Made by a program: the position numbers and the translations under genes. Shown here in pieces: positions 8,231 to 17,469 of a DNA stretch of 64,000 nt (the stretch's first letter is position 1; each line of letters opens with the position of its first letter). Source of the DNA: Treponema phagedenis (lineage in GTDB: Bacteria > Spirochaetota > Spirochaetia > Treponematales > Treponemataceae); assembly GCF_008153345.1 (NCBI RefSeq), contig NZ_CP042818.1, forward strand, positions 2,356,001 to 2,420,000, in the 5' to 3' direction. The notes beneath the pieces were generated by a model, which worked only from the letters and a program-made list of their open reading frames with translations, ran no database searches and was not told the DNA's origin.

Positions 8231-10714
8231 TCATAAATTAGGTGTATTAAATGAAAGCACAAATTTCCAATCAGCACCTTTTCCGTTTCCCCAATACGGC
8301 TTCCAGTTGTTTGAGCGGAAGGTATTGGCAAACATAAGGCGCAATGGAAATTGCGGTAAGGTAAATCGTAAGCAGGGCCCAAAACTAAAGTAGTAATCAT
8401 TAATAGTGAGTTTTTTTAAGCTTTTTAAATCTTGCTTAACCGCCGCCGCATCAAAGAAAAAGTCAAATGATAAAATACCGTGTGCAAGCGGCCAGCGGAA
8501 TTCCGCCCTATGCTGTATAAGCACATCTCCGGTTCCCGCCATTCCAAGGCTTGTCCATCCAAATCCGGCAAATATACCGTCAACAAGCAATTTGCTGTTT
8601 TCTCCGATAGCTTGTTTTGGATACGGCAGTTGGAAGGAAAAGCTTGAATAAAAAGCAAGCACAAATTTTAAATTCCACACGGGAGAAACCGGATAGTTTA
8701 AAAGCGTGAAATATAGCTCTCCTTTTGTTTCGGATCTGAAAAAGTATTCATCTTCAATCTTAGGTAATAAGCCGAAAAAAGAAATTTTTTCGCTTAAAAA
8801 CCAGCCCTTTGACGGATCATATGCAAAATCTCTATTGTCAAAAGAAACCCCTGTCCAGAAAACATTGCTTAAAGACCAGCGTCTTTGCTGATTTCTTACC
8901 GCAAAGTCGGACGGCCGATATAAGTCCGCATTATAAAAGTTTTTTACAAGAGAAAAATTTATACCACCTCGTAATGTTATCATTGCATATCGAGGAAACC
9001 AGCGATAACCGGTATGCATACCGAAATCAAGCTCCAGTCGATTATACTTCATCTTATATGCTTCAGCCAATGTCGGATTTGCTTCATATTCTTCCCAGGT
9101 TGAGAAAGGATCAGGCGGAACCAGCCCTTTACTTGCCTTGGCATCTTTATCGGTAAACATAGGATATAAAACGTCCTGATTACTGTAAAGATATTTATGT
9201 GTTATACCGAAATCAAACCCCACAGTTAAAGGAGTTCCGAGAAACCAGTTTTCGGTGTAGTTCGCTTTTAAAGATTGTGTATCGGTTGCCACCGATCCGT
9301 TCACGGAAATAGAACTACCGCGCCCGAGAAAGTTGCGTTCTTCCCATTGTACAAAAAGGGAAAGCGGAAAGCTGTTTGCCGTTGAGGCGCCGGAAAAAGT
9401 AATACCGAATTGAATATTCGCAGTTGATTGCTCTTCAAGATTCAATACAATATCGATAAGATCTTGTTCGGAACCCGGCTGTATATCGGGAACGATTGAT
9501 GAGAAGTAGCGCAGATTAAAAAGGTTCCTTAAACTGTCGGTAAATTTTGACTTTGAAAAAACATCACCCGGTTCTAAAAGCATTTCCCGTAAGATAACAG
9601 AATCTTTTGTTTTTTTATTCCCTCGAATAAAAATATTTTCAATATGGCTTCTAGCGCGTTCTATAATTGTTATGGTAAAAGAAACTTCTTTTGTTGAGGG
9701 ATCTCGATGCTCTTCTTTTGTGATATGATTTGAAGTATATCCGTTTTCAAAATAGGTATCGGCAATGGCTTGAAAACCGCTTTCAAACAGGGTCATGTCC
9801 AATACCGCACCTTTTTTCAGAGAAATTTTTGATTCAAGTTCTTTTGTGCTGAACAACCGGTTCCCTGAAATTGTTACCCCGCCGAAAAGATATTGCTGCC
9901 CCTCCATAATGACATAGGTTAAGCTTACAAGATTCTTTTGCGGATTAGTTTTATCGTCTATTTTTTGAATAATATTTTCTACATGCGCATCAATATAGCC
10001 TCTTTCTGCGTAATAATTATGAATGGCGGTTTTATCAATCTCAAGATTGCTTTCTTTAAAGATTCCAGCAGTTAAAAATCGAACCTCTTGAGAGGCAAGC
10101 GTCTTTTTCAATGTTTTTTCCGTTGCAACGGTATTTCCTTCAAAATGAATTTCCGACACAACGGTTTGCTTTCCCTCGGTTATGGTAAAATGAATGATAA
10201 TTCCATCAGCAGTTTTATCAACCGTGGAAGAGAGCTGAACAGCAGCATATCCTTTTTCAAGGTAATATTTACGCAAGCTTTCTTCATCCGTTTTGAGTTT
10301 TATTTCATTATAAATATCGCCCTTTTTAAGCAAAATTTTGGAAAGTAAGTCTCCGCTTCGTAAGCGATTATTTCCGGTGAATTTTATTCCGATAATCGCA
10401 GGCTGTTCTTTTACCGAAAACTGCAATAATACCGACTCATAATCGGGATCTGCAGGTATTGCTTTCGGAACAATTTCGGAAAAATAATCCAGAGCATACA
10501 GTTTTTGCAAAATTTCCCAATAGACATCGTCAGACCATTTTTTTCCTCTATATGAACTAAATATCTCATCAAGCTCTGCTTTTGATACATGCTCAAGCCC
10601 TTCAAAATGTATTCCCCGAATTGGTTTTTGTACATACCAGTTATCCGCAACCTCTGCGAATAACACTGTCATTCCAAAAAGAAAGCAAAGGATTACACCA
10701 ATTTTTTTATACAT
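8231..10714 (-). CDS. bamA: Outer-membrane protein assembly factor BamA
   Basis: 827 residues, typical BamA length. A signal peptide ends near VLFA (about residue 20). Five POTRA repeats (about 25-430) follow; examples are IRGIHFEGLEHVSKAELDEIF and IGIKFTGNNRLRSGDLLSK. The C-terminal half is a beta-barrel with alternating aromatic strands and a sequence like VSFDNRDFAYDPSKGWFLSEK, a hallmark of the Omp85 surface-antigen domain. BamA folds and inserts outer-membrane proteins. It is flanked by tamB upstream (59 bp) and skp downstream, matching the conserved treponemal outer-membrane biogenesis cluster. In treponemes this protein is a known surface antigen; extracellular loops are likely variable. 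Confidence 0.95.
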   Translation of the reverse strand: MYKKIGVILCFLFGMTVLFAEVADNWYVQKPIRGIHFEGLEHVSKAELDEIFSSYRGKKWSDDVYWEILQKLYALDYFSEIVPKAIPADPDYESVLLQFSVKEQPAIIGIKFTGNNRLRSGDLLSKILLKKGDIYNEIKLKTDEESLRKYYLEKGYAAVQLSSTVDKTADGIIIHFTITEGKQTVVSEIHFEGNTVATEKTLKKTLASQEVRFLTAGIFKESNLEIDKTAIHNYYAERGYIDAHVENIIQKIDDKTNPQKNLVSLTYVIMEGQQYLFGGVTISGNRLFSTKELESKISLKKGAVLDMTLFESGFQAIADTYFENGYTSNHITKEEHRDPSTKEVSFTITIIERARSHIENIFIRGNKKTKDSVILREMLLEPGDVFSKSKFTDSLRNLFNLRYFSSIVPDIQPGSEQDLIDIVLNLEEQSTANIQFGITFSGASTANSFPLSLFVQWEERNFLGRGSSISVNGSVATDTQSLKANYTENWFLGTPLTVGFDFGITHKYLYSNQDVLYPMFTDKDAKASKGLVPPDPFSTWEEYEANPTLAEAYKMKYNRLELDFGMHTGYRWFPRYAMITLRGGINFSLVKNFYNADLYRPSDFAVRNQQRRWSLSNVFWTGVSFDNRDFAYDPSKGWFLSEKISFFGLLPKIEDEYFFRSETKGELYFTLLNYPVSPVWNLKFVLAFYSSFSFQLPYPKQAIGENSKLLVDGIFAGFGWTSLGMAGTGDVLIQHRAEFRWPLAHGILSFDFFFDAAAVKQDLKSLKKLTINDYYFSFGPCLRFTLPQFPLRLMFANTFRSNNWKPYWGNGKGADWKFVLSFNTPNL

Positions 10715-10773
10715 TAAAATCTCCTATCGGATCACTTATTTTATAATAAAATAATATCATTAATTTTTCAAAG

Positions 10774-13700
10774 CTAATATGCAAATTTCCATGAAATTCT
10801 CATTGATGTATCGGGAACAAAAAGAGAATCCGGTCTTGCGGGAGCCCATCCCCATCGTAATAGGAAAAACGGCGTTGCAACCTCCAAACCAAGCTCCGGT
10901 TGAAACAATAAACTCCCATATACCGGTCTTCTAACTCCGAAAGAGTGTCCTACTAACGGAGCATAATGTGAAAGATGCAATAAAGCATCTGTATATATGG
11001 CAGAGCCAAAATACTTCCCTATATAAACACTAGTATTATCAAAATAGTTACCGATTGTCAAAGGCTTATCCGGGGCTTTGTTAAATAAATTCCCAAAAAT
11101 TGCATTTTGCAGTACGAGTGTTCTAAGAGAAAACACGTCTAAATGCAAAAAATCACGTATTTTACTTTCCACTTTTTTAAAAAGTCCCCATTGAGCCAGC
11201 AGATCCGAAGCAACAATGACAACATCTTTTCCGATATTTTCTTTTGATGTATCTCCCAATACAACCTGCCCGAAAAGCTGCATAAGCTCTGCATTGGAGC
11301 GGGGAGGATCTGATGTCAATAAAGGCGAAAAAGAGAGCAAGGGTTGATCCGTAGCGGAAAGCATCAATCTTATTGAATCGCCGTTCATATCACGATCTCG
11401 TATTTCCGCCTGAAAAGAAATACGGGGGTCAAATTTATTTTCGCTATTTGTAAAATCCATTTGTCCGCTTTTAATATAAAAATTACGTTTGATCCACAAG
11501 ATTTCACCGCCTCGCATAGCGGCAATTCCTCTCATAAAAAAAGAGCCCGTTTCGGGATCAACAATCAGTTCAAGCGGCTCATCGGCTTGCACCAGTGTAC
11601 GAATTACGGGAAAGTCCGATGTCGGCCAGCGGAATTCGGTTTTATGCCCTGCAGATAAAACAAGATTCATTTGGAAGGGGCGTCTTCGAGATCCGTCTTT
11701 AGAAGAATACTTTTCATTGAATTTATCAAAGTCGGCAAAGTTAATTAAAAAGTATCCTTTGTCAAACGTAGCGGAACCGTTTAGTGCAACTTTTTCATGA
11801 TCAATAACAATAACCAAATCGCAGCCGGCATATCCATCAGCCTTAAACAAAAGATTATTTGTTTTCATTACTCCGAGATTTTCGCCTATGGTGCCGCATT
11901 TTATTATCATATCATCGGGGATAAACCCGTTAAATTCCGCCTGATATTCAGCCCAAACGGTAGCGGACGGCCCGCGCAATTCCGTGTAGGGTACAAGCAG
12001 ATTTGTGCCGTCAAGAATTACATCAAGAGAAACCGGACCATATATTTCAGGTACATAGTTCGGAGAATTTACCAGTATTTTTCTTCCGGCAAGCCTGCCT
12101 TTAAATTGCGGCTCGGTAACTGTTCCCGTAATTTTTACATCTCCTGAAACTGTACCGTCATAAAAAAGCACATAATCAAGTCCGGTAAAATCCCAAACAG
12201 GTTTTAATTGTACAAAAAGATTTGAAAAATTAAGATCCAAGTTTTTATCTTTAATTGATCCGTTTAAAGAAAAATGCACCGGCAAAGAATCCGCAAGCTG
12301 CAGCGAAAGTGTTCCGTCATCAAGAATAAATCCGGTTATCTCATCGTTGTTTCCCGCATACAAAGCGGTTACTCCTTTTTCACGGATAAAAGTAGCCTGA
12401 GTTTCTTTTCCGCTGTATTCCCCAAACTCCCAATCTTTTAGTCCCGCAACAATCGTATACTCTTTTGTCATATTCATAAAAGCGCCAAACATATTCTGCT
12501 TTATGCCTTCTTCCGATTTCAGTCCGGAAAACTGTATTGAACAATTTGCTTTACTCTCCTTTCCCGCCAACCCGCCATTGAACATAAAATTAAGTTGCCC
12601 AAAGGATTGCTCTGGAGTACAAGAACCGTGTATCTCGGAAAAAACGTAATTTCCCCAGTGTAAGGTACTCGGCAGGAAAGCAATCGTTCCGTCATCGATA
12701 CCGATTCCGCCGACAAAGCTTGTCTTTGTACCATTAATAATTGCATTAAAATTCTCTACAAGAAGGTTAAAAGAAAAATTCTGAGGAGTTCCCAGAAAAT
12801 TCATTGATCCGGAAACTCTGCTTTCTTCATTTTGTCCTGACAAAAATCTTCTTAAATCAATATTTTCGATCGAACTTGAACCGTTAAAATACAGGGTATC
12901 ACTGAGGGTAAAGTCTGAGTTAAATGCAAATTGTTCTGTTTGGTCTGTTGAATTTAAAGAAATAGCTGAGGAAAACCTGGTTAACTGAGGATCTGCGTCC
13001 GGTATTTTTGAAAACGCCGCCGTTCCGAAAAGATATGATAAGTCGGTACCGATTTTTACTTCGTTAAAAAAAGCTCCTCCTTGGTTTATTTTTCCTTTAA
13101 AATCCAAGCCTGAACCTGTTTGCACAAAAGTTCTCAGCGAATCATAGCCAAACCTTCCGGATTTGCAAATAAATTCCCAGCTTTTGCTATTCTTAATCGA
13201 AAATTCAGAATCAAGAGAGAAAAACAGGGGAAGCAGCGGAACGGGCAACTCTTTTACCTGCGCGGAACCGATAAGACCTTTCACAGAATCAAAATATGCG
13301 GCAACGGTAAGCCCGTAATCCCCGTAAACTGTTAGAGAGCGGTCGGTATAAAAACCCTGAAAATGATATGCTGTTGTATTTACCGCGAAAAAACTTTCAA
13401 ATATGATATCGTTAAATTGCTCAAAATTTGCATGCACATCACCGCGTATATCAAGTCCTTTGTAAGAACAATTTATATCGGTTATTGAGAAAGAAGACTG
13501 ATTTCCTTTTAATGAAAACAATGCGTAAAGATTATTAACTTTATTTGAGGCGACAACAAGACGAATAAAATTATATGAAAAATCGGAAAAATCACTTGAA
13601 ATATAAAATTCCGTTGTGGCCTGCATAGACGATAACGCATCCGCAATACTGTCGGTAGAAGTATTTTTTTGAGGACTGAAGCTCGAGGCAATTTTATATA

Positions 13701-15210
13701 TTGTACCGACGTTTACCGCATCAAAGGCACTGTGAACTTCCAAAAACGCCTTTGTTTTTTTCGCTTCCGCTCCATATGTGATCGAACCGTCAAAGCTATA
13801 ATAACCGCTTTCATCTTTTGCGGATAAATTAAAATCGGTTTTCATTTTTTCCGGTGTAGCGGCAAGTTGTATATCATGTAACTCTGCCGCACCAATTCTG
13901 AATAAAGGCACGGAACAAAAGTACCGTCTCCCCCTTTTGTTAAAATAAGCACGGGCGGAAAGGATCTTGCCCGAAGGCAACGTAAATTTATCAATGAAAA
14001 AACTCCCTTCAGGGATTCTTTGTTTAAGATCAAATGTAAAAAATGAAGAGAGCACCGCTTGCGGAGAATCAATACGTAGTTTTTTTACCCGTATTTTTGA
14101 TTCATCTCCCGAAGCATTAATCTGAGCGACAAGCTTTTTTAAATGATATGAATTTGAAAACTTTACCACAGGAATATTTGCCCGGATATCCGAATTCCAT
14201 GTCAGTCCTTTTGAGGGAACATAGTCCGCAGTAATTTCACCGCTAATATTTGAGTCCGTATCAATCACAAAATTATTCTGATTTAAAAAGCGAATCCATT
14301 CAAGCGGACGCATGTTTTCGCAGTTAAACGAGGCATGTATTTCCCCCGTTTTCGGTTTCCACGTAGCTGAAATATCAAAGGGTTGTACATCTCGAATAGT
14401 TGTTACGGTTAAAAGCCTTTCTCTATAAAAAGCAAAAAATCTGATAGGAGAGATAACAAAACGATCGCCTTTAAATGTTTCAAGTCCAAAGCTTGCAGTT
14501 CCGGATGAATTTCTTTTATCAAATTTTCCTTCCGCAAAAACGGCGGTTTTTAACTGCCCAAAATCCGCATATTTTGTATTAAAATATTCTGTTTCAAAAT
14601 TCATTTTAAAAATAATATCATCGGCATCCAGCGTAAAATTACCTATCGGAATGATCATCGCAAGCTTTTGCACCGAATCGCTGAAATTAATTTTTGTGTT
14701 TTGAATTCGTATATCTAAATTCGTTAGTTTATGATACAACGCATAACCGAATTGTTCAGTCTCTTGTTCAGGAATATCAGTGGCAGGTTCATCGGATTTT
14801 AAAAGGCGGCTTATTTTTTCCGCAACGGAACTGTTTTTAACCGTGCTGAATTCTATATCTCCGTCATTTATATGAACCGCTTTAATAATACTAAGCGCAT
14901 CTCCTGAAAAAAGCGCCCAAAAGTTGTACTTTAAATTAATCCGCGAAAAAAAAGCAATCTTCTCATTTTTTTCCGCATCATAGACTGAGACATTTTTTAA
15001 TAATATTGAGCGAAAAATAGAAGGAGAAAGAGATTCATATTCAAACTTTAATCCGGTAAGATCTTCTACATAATCCATCCACGCATCTCTGGCAACAACA
15101 AGCCTTTTTTCCACCGCTTTTGAAATAGGTTGGAAAATAATCGCCGCCAGTATCGCTACGGCAAAGAGAAGAGAAAGTTCTATTCTGCGAGTACGTGTTT
15201 TAGGATTCAT
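10774..15210 (-). CDS. tamB: TamB-like inner-membrane/periplasmic bridge protein (DUF490/AsmA-like)
   Basis: 1478 residues, close to the size of TamB proteins. One N-terminal membrane anchor (about residues 11-30) is followed by a very long, repetitive beta-strand-rich periplasmic stretch. The C-terminal region (about 1080-1478) has the conserved DUF490 features, for example the IRGIAAMRGGEILWIKRNFYIKSG-like segment (about 1240) and an aromatic end (SWKFAY). TamB-type proteins span the periplasm and move lipids or assist barrel assembly with Omp85 proteins. It heads the tamB-bamA-skp-mutS cluster. A TATAAT box (15220-15225) is only 9 bp from the ATG and there is no ribosome-binding site, so the leader is at most a few bases. 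Confidence 0.88.
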   Translation of the reverse strand: MNPKTRTRRIELSLLFAVAILAAIIFQPISKAVEKRLVVARDAWMDYVEDLTGLKFEYESLSPSIFRSILLKNVSVYDAEKNEKIAFFSRINLKYNFWALFSGDALSIIKAVHINDGDIEFSTVKNSSVAEKISRLLKSDEPATDIPEQETEQFGYALYHKLTNLDIRIQNTKINFSDSVQKLAMIIPIGNFTLDADDIIFKMNFETEYFNTKYADFGQLKTAVFAEGKFDKRNSSGTASFGLETFKGDRFVISPIRFFAFYRERLLTVTTIRDVQPFDISATWKPKTGEIHASFNCENMRPLEWIRFLNQNNFVIDTDSNISGEITADYVPSKGLTWNSDIRANIPVVKFSNSYHLKKLVAQINASGDESKIRVKKLRIDSPQAVLSSFFTFDLKQRIPEGSFFIDKFTLPSGKILSARAYFNKRGRRYFCSVPLFRIGAAELHDIQLAATPEKMKTDFNLSAKDESGYYSFDGSITYGAEAKKTKAFLEVHSAFDAVNVGTIYKIASSFSPQKNTSTDSIADALSSMQATTEFYISSDFSDFSYNFIRLVVASNKVNNLYALFSLKGNQSSFSITDINCSYKGLDIRGDVHANFEQFNDIIFESFFAVNTTAYHFQGFYTDRSLTVYGDYGLTVAAYFDSVKGLIGSAQVKELPVPLLPLFFSLDSEFSIKNSKSWEFICKSGRFGYDSLRTFVQTGSGLDFKGKINQGGAFFNEVKIGTDLSYLFGTAAFSKIPDADPQLTRFSSAISLNSTDQTEQFAFNSDFTLSDTLYFNGSSSIENIDLRRFLSGQNEESRVSGSMNFLGTPQNFSFNLLVENFNAIINGTKTSFVGGIGIDDGTIAFLPSTLHWGNYVFSEIHGSCTPEQSFGQLNFMFNGGLAGKESKANCSIQFSGLKSEEGIKQNMFGAFMNMTKEYTIVAGLKDWEFGEYSGKETQATFIREKGVTALYAGNNDEITGFILDDGTLSLQLADSLPVHFSLNGSIKDKNLDLNFSNLFVQLKPVWDFTGLDYVLFYDGTVSGDVKITGTVTEPQFKGRLAGRKILVNSPNYVPEIYGPVSLDVILDGTNLLVPYTELRGPSATVWAEYQAEFNGFIPDDMIIKCGTIGENLGVMKTNNLLFKADGYAGCDLVIVIDHEKVALNGSATFDKGYFLINFADFDKFNEKYSSKDGSRRRPFQMNLVLSAGHKTEFRWPTSDFPVIRTLVQADEPLELIVDPETGSFFMRGIAAMRGGEILWIKRNFYIKSGQMDFTNSENKFDPRISFQAEIRDRDMNGDSIRLMLSATDQPLLSFSPLLTSDPPRSNAELMQLFGQVVLGDTSKENIGKDVVIVASDLLAQWGLFKKVESKIRDFLHLDVFSLRTLVLQNAIFGNLFNKAPDKPLTIGNYFDNTSVYIGKYFGSAIYTDALLHLSHYAPLVGHSFGVRRPVYGSLLFQPELGLEVATPFFLLRWGWAPARPDSLFVPDTSMRISWKFAY

Positions 15211-15219
15211 CGGGGTACT

Positions 15220-15247
15220 ATTATATCAAAAACAATCATGTTATGAT
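15220..15247. promoter_or_regulatory. Divergent tamB / tmk promoter region
   Basis: The 44 bp between tamB and the chosen tmk start hold two -10-like boxes in opposite directions: TATAAT for tamB (15220-15225, minus, 9 bp from its ATG) and TATGAT for tmk (15242-15247, plus, 7 bp from ATG 15255). Neither has a strong -35 hexamer nor a ribosome-binding site before the start codon, so both transcripts may begin at or within a few bases of the ATG. Confidence 0.45.
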
Positions 15248-15254
15248 AGAGACT

Positions 15255-15887
15255 ATGAACAGCATCAGAAATTTTATTGTTTTTGAAGGAATTGATGGCA
15301 CCGGCACCACAAGCCAGCTCAGACTTTTACGGGAACGCTTTGCCGCAATCGGCAAAGCGGAAAAAGTTGTTTTTACGCAAGAACCAACCGATACCGAAAT
15401 CGGAAAACTTATCCGTAAGGCTCTTTCCAAAGAGCTCAGTTTGGAGCAAAAAACCATTGCACAGCTTTTTGCCGCAGACCGCACCGAGCATATATACGGA
15501 AACGCCGGCATCATTGAGCACACGGCAAATGGAAAAGCGGTTTTCAGCGACAGATACTTTTTTTCAAGCCTTGCCTATCAGGGGCTTTCCGTCGGAAAAA
15601 GCCTTGCAAAAAAACTGAACGAAGATTTTCCCCTGCCGGAACTCTTATTCTTTTTTGATATACCGGTACAAACCTCTATGAGCAGAATTGATAAACGCGG
15701 TTTACAAAAGGAGATTTACGAAAAAAAGGATTTTCAAACAGCCGTACGCCAAGAATATCTTCGTATAATAGAAGAATATGAAAAATCCGCCCCCGAAATG
15801 CAAATTATCCGTATTGATGCGGAAAAGGACATACAGGAAATACATCAAAAAATATGGAGTTTTGTAGAAAATCTGCCGAAACTGTAG
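15255..15887 (+). CDS. tmk: Thymidylate kinase
   Basis: About 210 residues, normal for dTMP kinase. Family motifs are FIVFEGIDG (residues 7-15), the DRYFFSSLAYQG motif (about 98-109) that binds dTMP, and a LID-like KRGLQKEIYEKKDF stretch. It phosphorylates dTMP to dTDP for DNA synthesis. The P-loop is unusual: it reads GIDGTGTTS, with Thr18 where the invariant Walker A lysine should be. I chose ATG 15255 rather than 15243 because the upstream ATG lies in the probable -10 box and the shorter N-terminus suits the family. The next gene starts right after the stop codon. Confidence 0.9.
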   Translation: MNSIRNFIVFEGIDGTGTTSQLRLLRERFAAIGKAEKVVFTQEPTDTEIGKLIRKALSKELSLEQKTIAQLFAADRTEHIYGNAGIIEHTANGKAVFSDRYFFSSLAYQGLSVGKSLAKKLNEDFPLPELLFFFDIPVQTSMSRIDKRGLQKEIYEKKDFQTAVRQEYLRIIEEYEKSAPEMQIIRIDAEKDIQEIHQKIWSFVENLPKL

Positions 15888-15890
15888 GTG

Positions 15891-16502
15891 ATGAACAGGT
15901 ATTTTCTTTTATTCTTTGCACTTATATTCTCTTTTCTTATGCCGCAGCCGGCACCCGCGTATGTTGTGCAATATAAAGAGCAGTTTTATAAGCTGTATCA
16001 TATTCATTATAAACAGTATCCCGATGATACGATGGAAAATATCTATTGGCTTGAACGGGCGGTCAATGCGGATTTTTGCAATCCATTGTATGCGCTTGGT
16101 AAAATTCAGGATAAAAGCGATTGGGAAAAATACCGCTACCTTTTTATGATGCATATTAATCTAAAGCTTGTCGAACAGCATATTCGGTTGGGGCTCAAAT
16201 ACGATAAACAAGTTGCGTATTTTTATAACGCGCCGTGGAAAGAAGAAAGCATCGAAAGTTTAAAAAACGCCGAGGACTGCTACAAGGCGGCTCTGGTGTA
16301 TTGGCAGGAAGCAAAAATTTGGGCAGAACGGGCAAACGCTTCTCAGTTTAAGTTTTTGTATCTCATGGATTTGCAAGGCTGGGAAGATGAGCGGGAGCGC
16401 ATAAAAACGGGCAACCTTAATTATCAGCGAACCATCACCCGCGAGCTCGACCGCCTCGCAAAAGTACGCGCCGATTTTATGAATATGGACACAACCTACT
16501 AA
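15891..16502 (+). CDS. Exported protein of unknown function downstream of tmk
   Basis: About 203 residues. A hydrophobic N-terminus with a PAPAY cleavage-like site (about residue 23) indicates export to the periplasm or outer membrane. The mature part is helical and rich in Tyr, Trp and charged residues, with features like tetratricopeptide helices (YWLERAVNADFCNPLYALG; AEDCYKAALVYWQEAKIWAERA). A GTG at 15888 immediately precedes the ATG and could be the start instead. It follows tmk without spacing, so it is co-transcribed. I do not recognise a named family; it looks like a conserved spirochaete protein. Confidence 0.7.
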   Translation: MNRYFLLFFALIFSFLMPQPAPAYVVQYKEQFYKLYHIHYKQYPDDTMENIYWLERAVNADFCNPLYALGKIQDKSDWEKYRYLFMMHINLKLVEQHIRLGLKYDKQVAYFYNAPWKEESIESLKNAEDCYKAALVYWQEAKIWAERANASQFKFLYLMDLQGWEDERERIKTGNLNYQRTITRELDRLAKVRADFMNMDTTY

Positions 16503-16507
16503 TGCAG

Positions 16508-16760
16508 CGTTCTTTTGATACCCCAATTCGAGCTTAATACTTCTTATACAAATCGTAAAAAAAAATTTATAAAAAAGAAACCGACACGGCGCAACGGCGA
16601 GCAATTTACCATAGGCAAAAACTAACCTATCTGCTTGGAACCACGACCTAATTTTGACATCCGCGTCAAAATTATACCGTGCGAGTTTTAAAGCTTTGTA
16701 AATAGTTTTGCTTTTAAACATTGTTTTGCATTGTCCTGATTCTTGTAGTTCACCTGCGAG
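16508..16760 (+). repeat. Dispersed hairpin element, copy R2 (right end lost)
   Basis: Most of the 463-bp gap before tpx is an element copy: the left part TAAAAAAAAATTTATAAAAA, the core CCGACACGGCGCAACGGCGAG, CAATTTACCATAGGC, the module CTGCTTGGAACCACGACC, a TTTTGAC ... GTCAAAA hairpin (about 16654-16673) and CGAGTTTTAAAGC pieces. No right terminal repeat is visible, and the sequence degrades toward 16860. The remaining bases up to tpx are AT-rich leader. Confidence 0.55.
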
Positions 16761-16965
16761 TTTTAAATTCGTTTTAACATTCGTGTCAAAACAAGCACTT
16801 GCAAGTTCACACTCAAAACCTACAGTAAAGCTTTTCCTACGTGCGAAAACTTTTTATCTAAAAAATAAAAACGCTTGTTTTATTGCTCTGAAATCGGTAT
16901 ATTAATTTTGTGCCGATTTGTTAAAAAATAGCAGCTTGGTATAAATCATTTTATGAGGAGTCAGT

Positions 16966-17460
16966 ATGAATATTACAATGGCAGGAAATCCTGTTTCGTT
17001 AACGGGTACCCTTGTTAAGGTTGGAGATAAGGCGCCGGATTTTTTGGTAAAAAATAAGGAGCTTGGAAACGTTGCTTTGAAGGATACAAAGGGGCTTCGT
17101 TTGTTTGTTGCGGTTCCTTCGCTTGATACACCGGTTTGCGACATGGAAGTTCGTAAGTTCCATAAAGAAGCGGCAGCTGTTCCACAGGTAGAAACAATTG
17201 TTCTGTCTATGGATCTCCCTTTTGCACAAGCACGCTGGTGCGGTGCCGCAGGTATTGATACTCTTACGATTTATTCGGACTTTTATAATCACTCGTTCGG
17301 AAAAAATTACGGCTTGTATATTTCCGAGCTTGGACTTTTGGCTCGGGCGATTATCATCGTTGATGCAGCCAACACCGTGCGCTATGTGCAGGTTGTTCCC
17401 GAGGTTACCCATGAGCCTGATTACGCAGATGTTATTAAAGCTTTAAAGGCTCTTGCGTAA
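16966..17460 (+). CDS. tpx: Thiol peroxidase (atypical 2-Cys peroxiredoxin)
   Basis: 164 residues, standard Tpx length. The peroxidatic cysteine is C58 in PSLDTPVCDME and the resolving cysteine is C92 in RWCGAAGI, the spacing of the Tpx subfamily. The N-terminal TLVKVGDKAPDF is also typical. It reduces hydrogen and organic peroxides with electrons from thioredoxin in the cytoplasm, an important defence in anaerobic spirochaetes. A clear ribosome-binding site (GAGGAG) precedes the ATG. It stands alone, flanked by repeat elements on both sides. Confidence 0.96.
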   Translation: MNITMAGNPVSLTGTLVKVGDKAPDFLVKNKELGNVALKDTKGLRLFVAVPSLDTPVCDMEVRKFHKEAAAVPQVETIVLSMDLPFAQARWCGAAGIDTLTIYSDFYNHSFGKNYGLYISELGLLARAIIIVDAANTVRYVQVVPEVTHEPDYADVIKALKALA

Positions 17461-17469
17461 TCAAAACTG

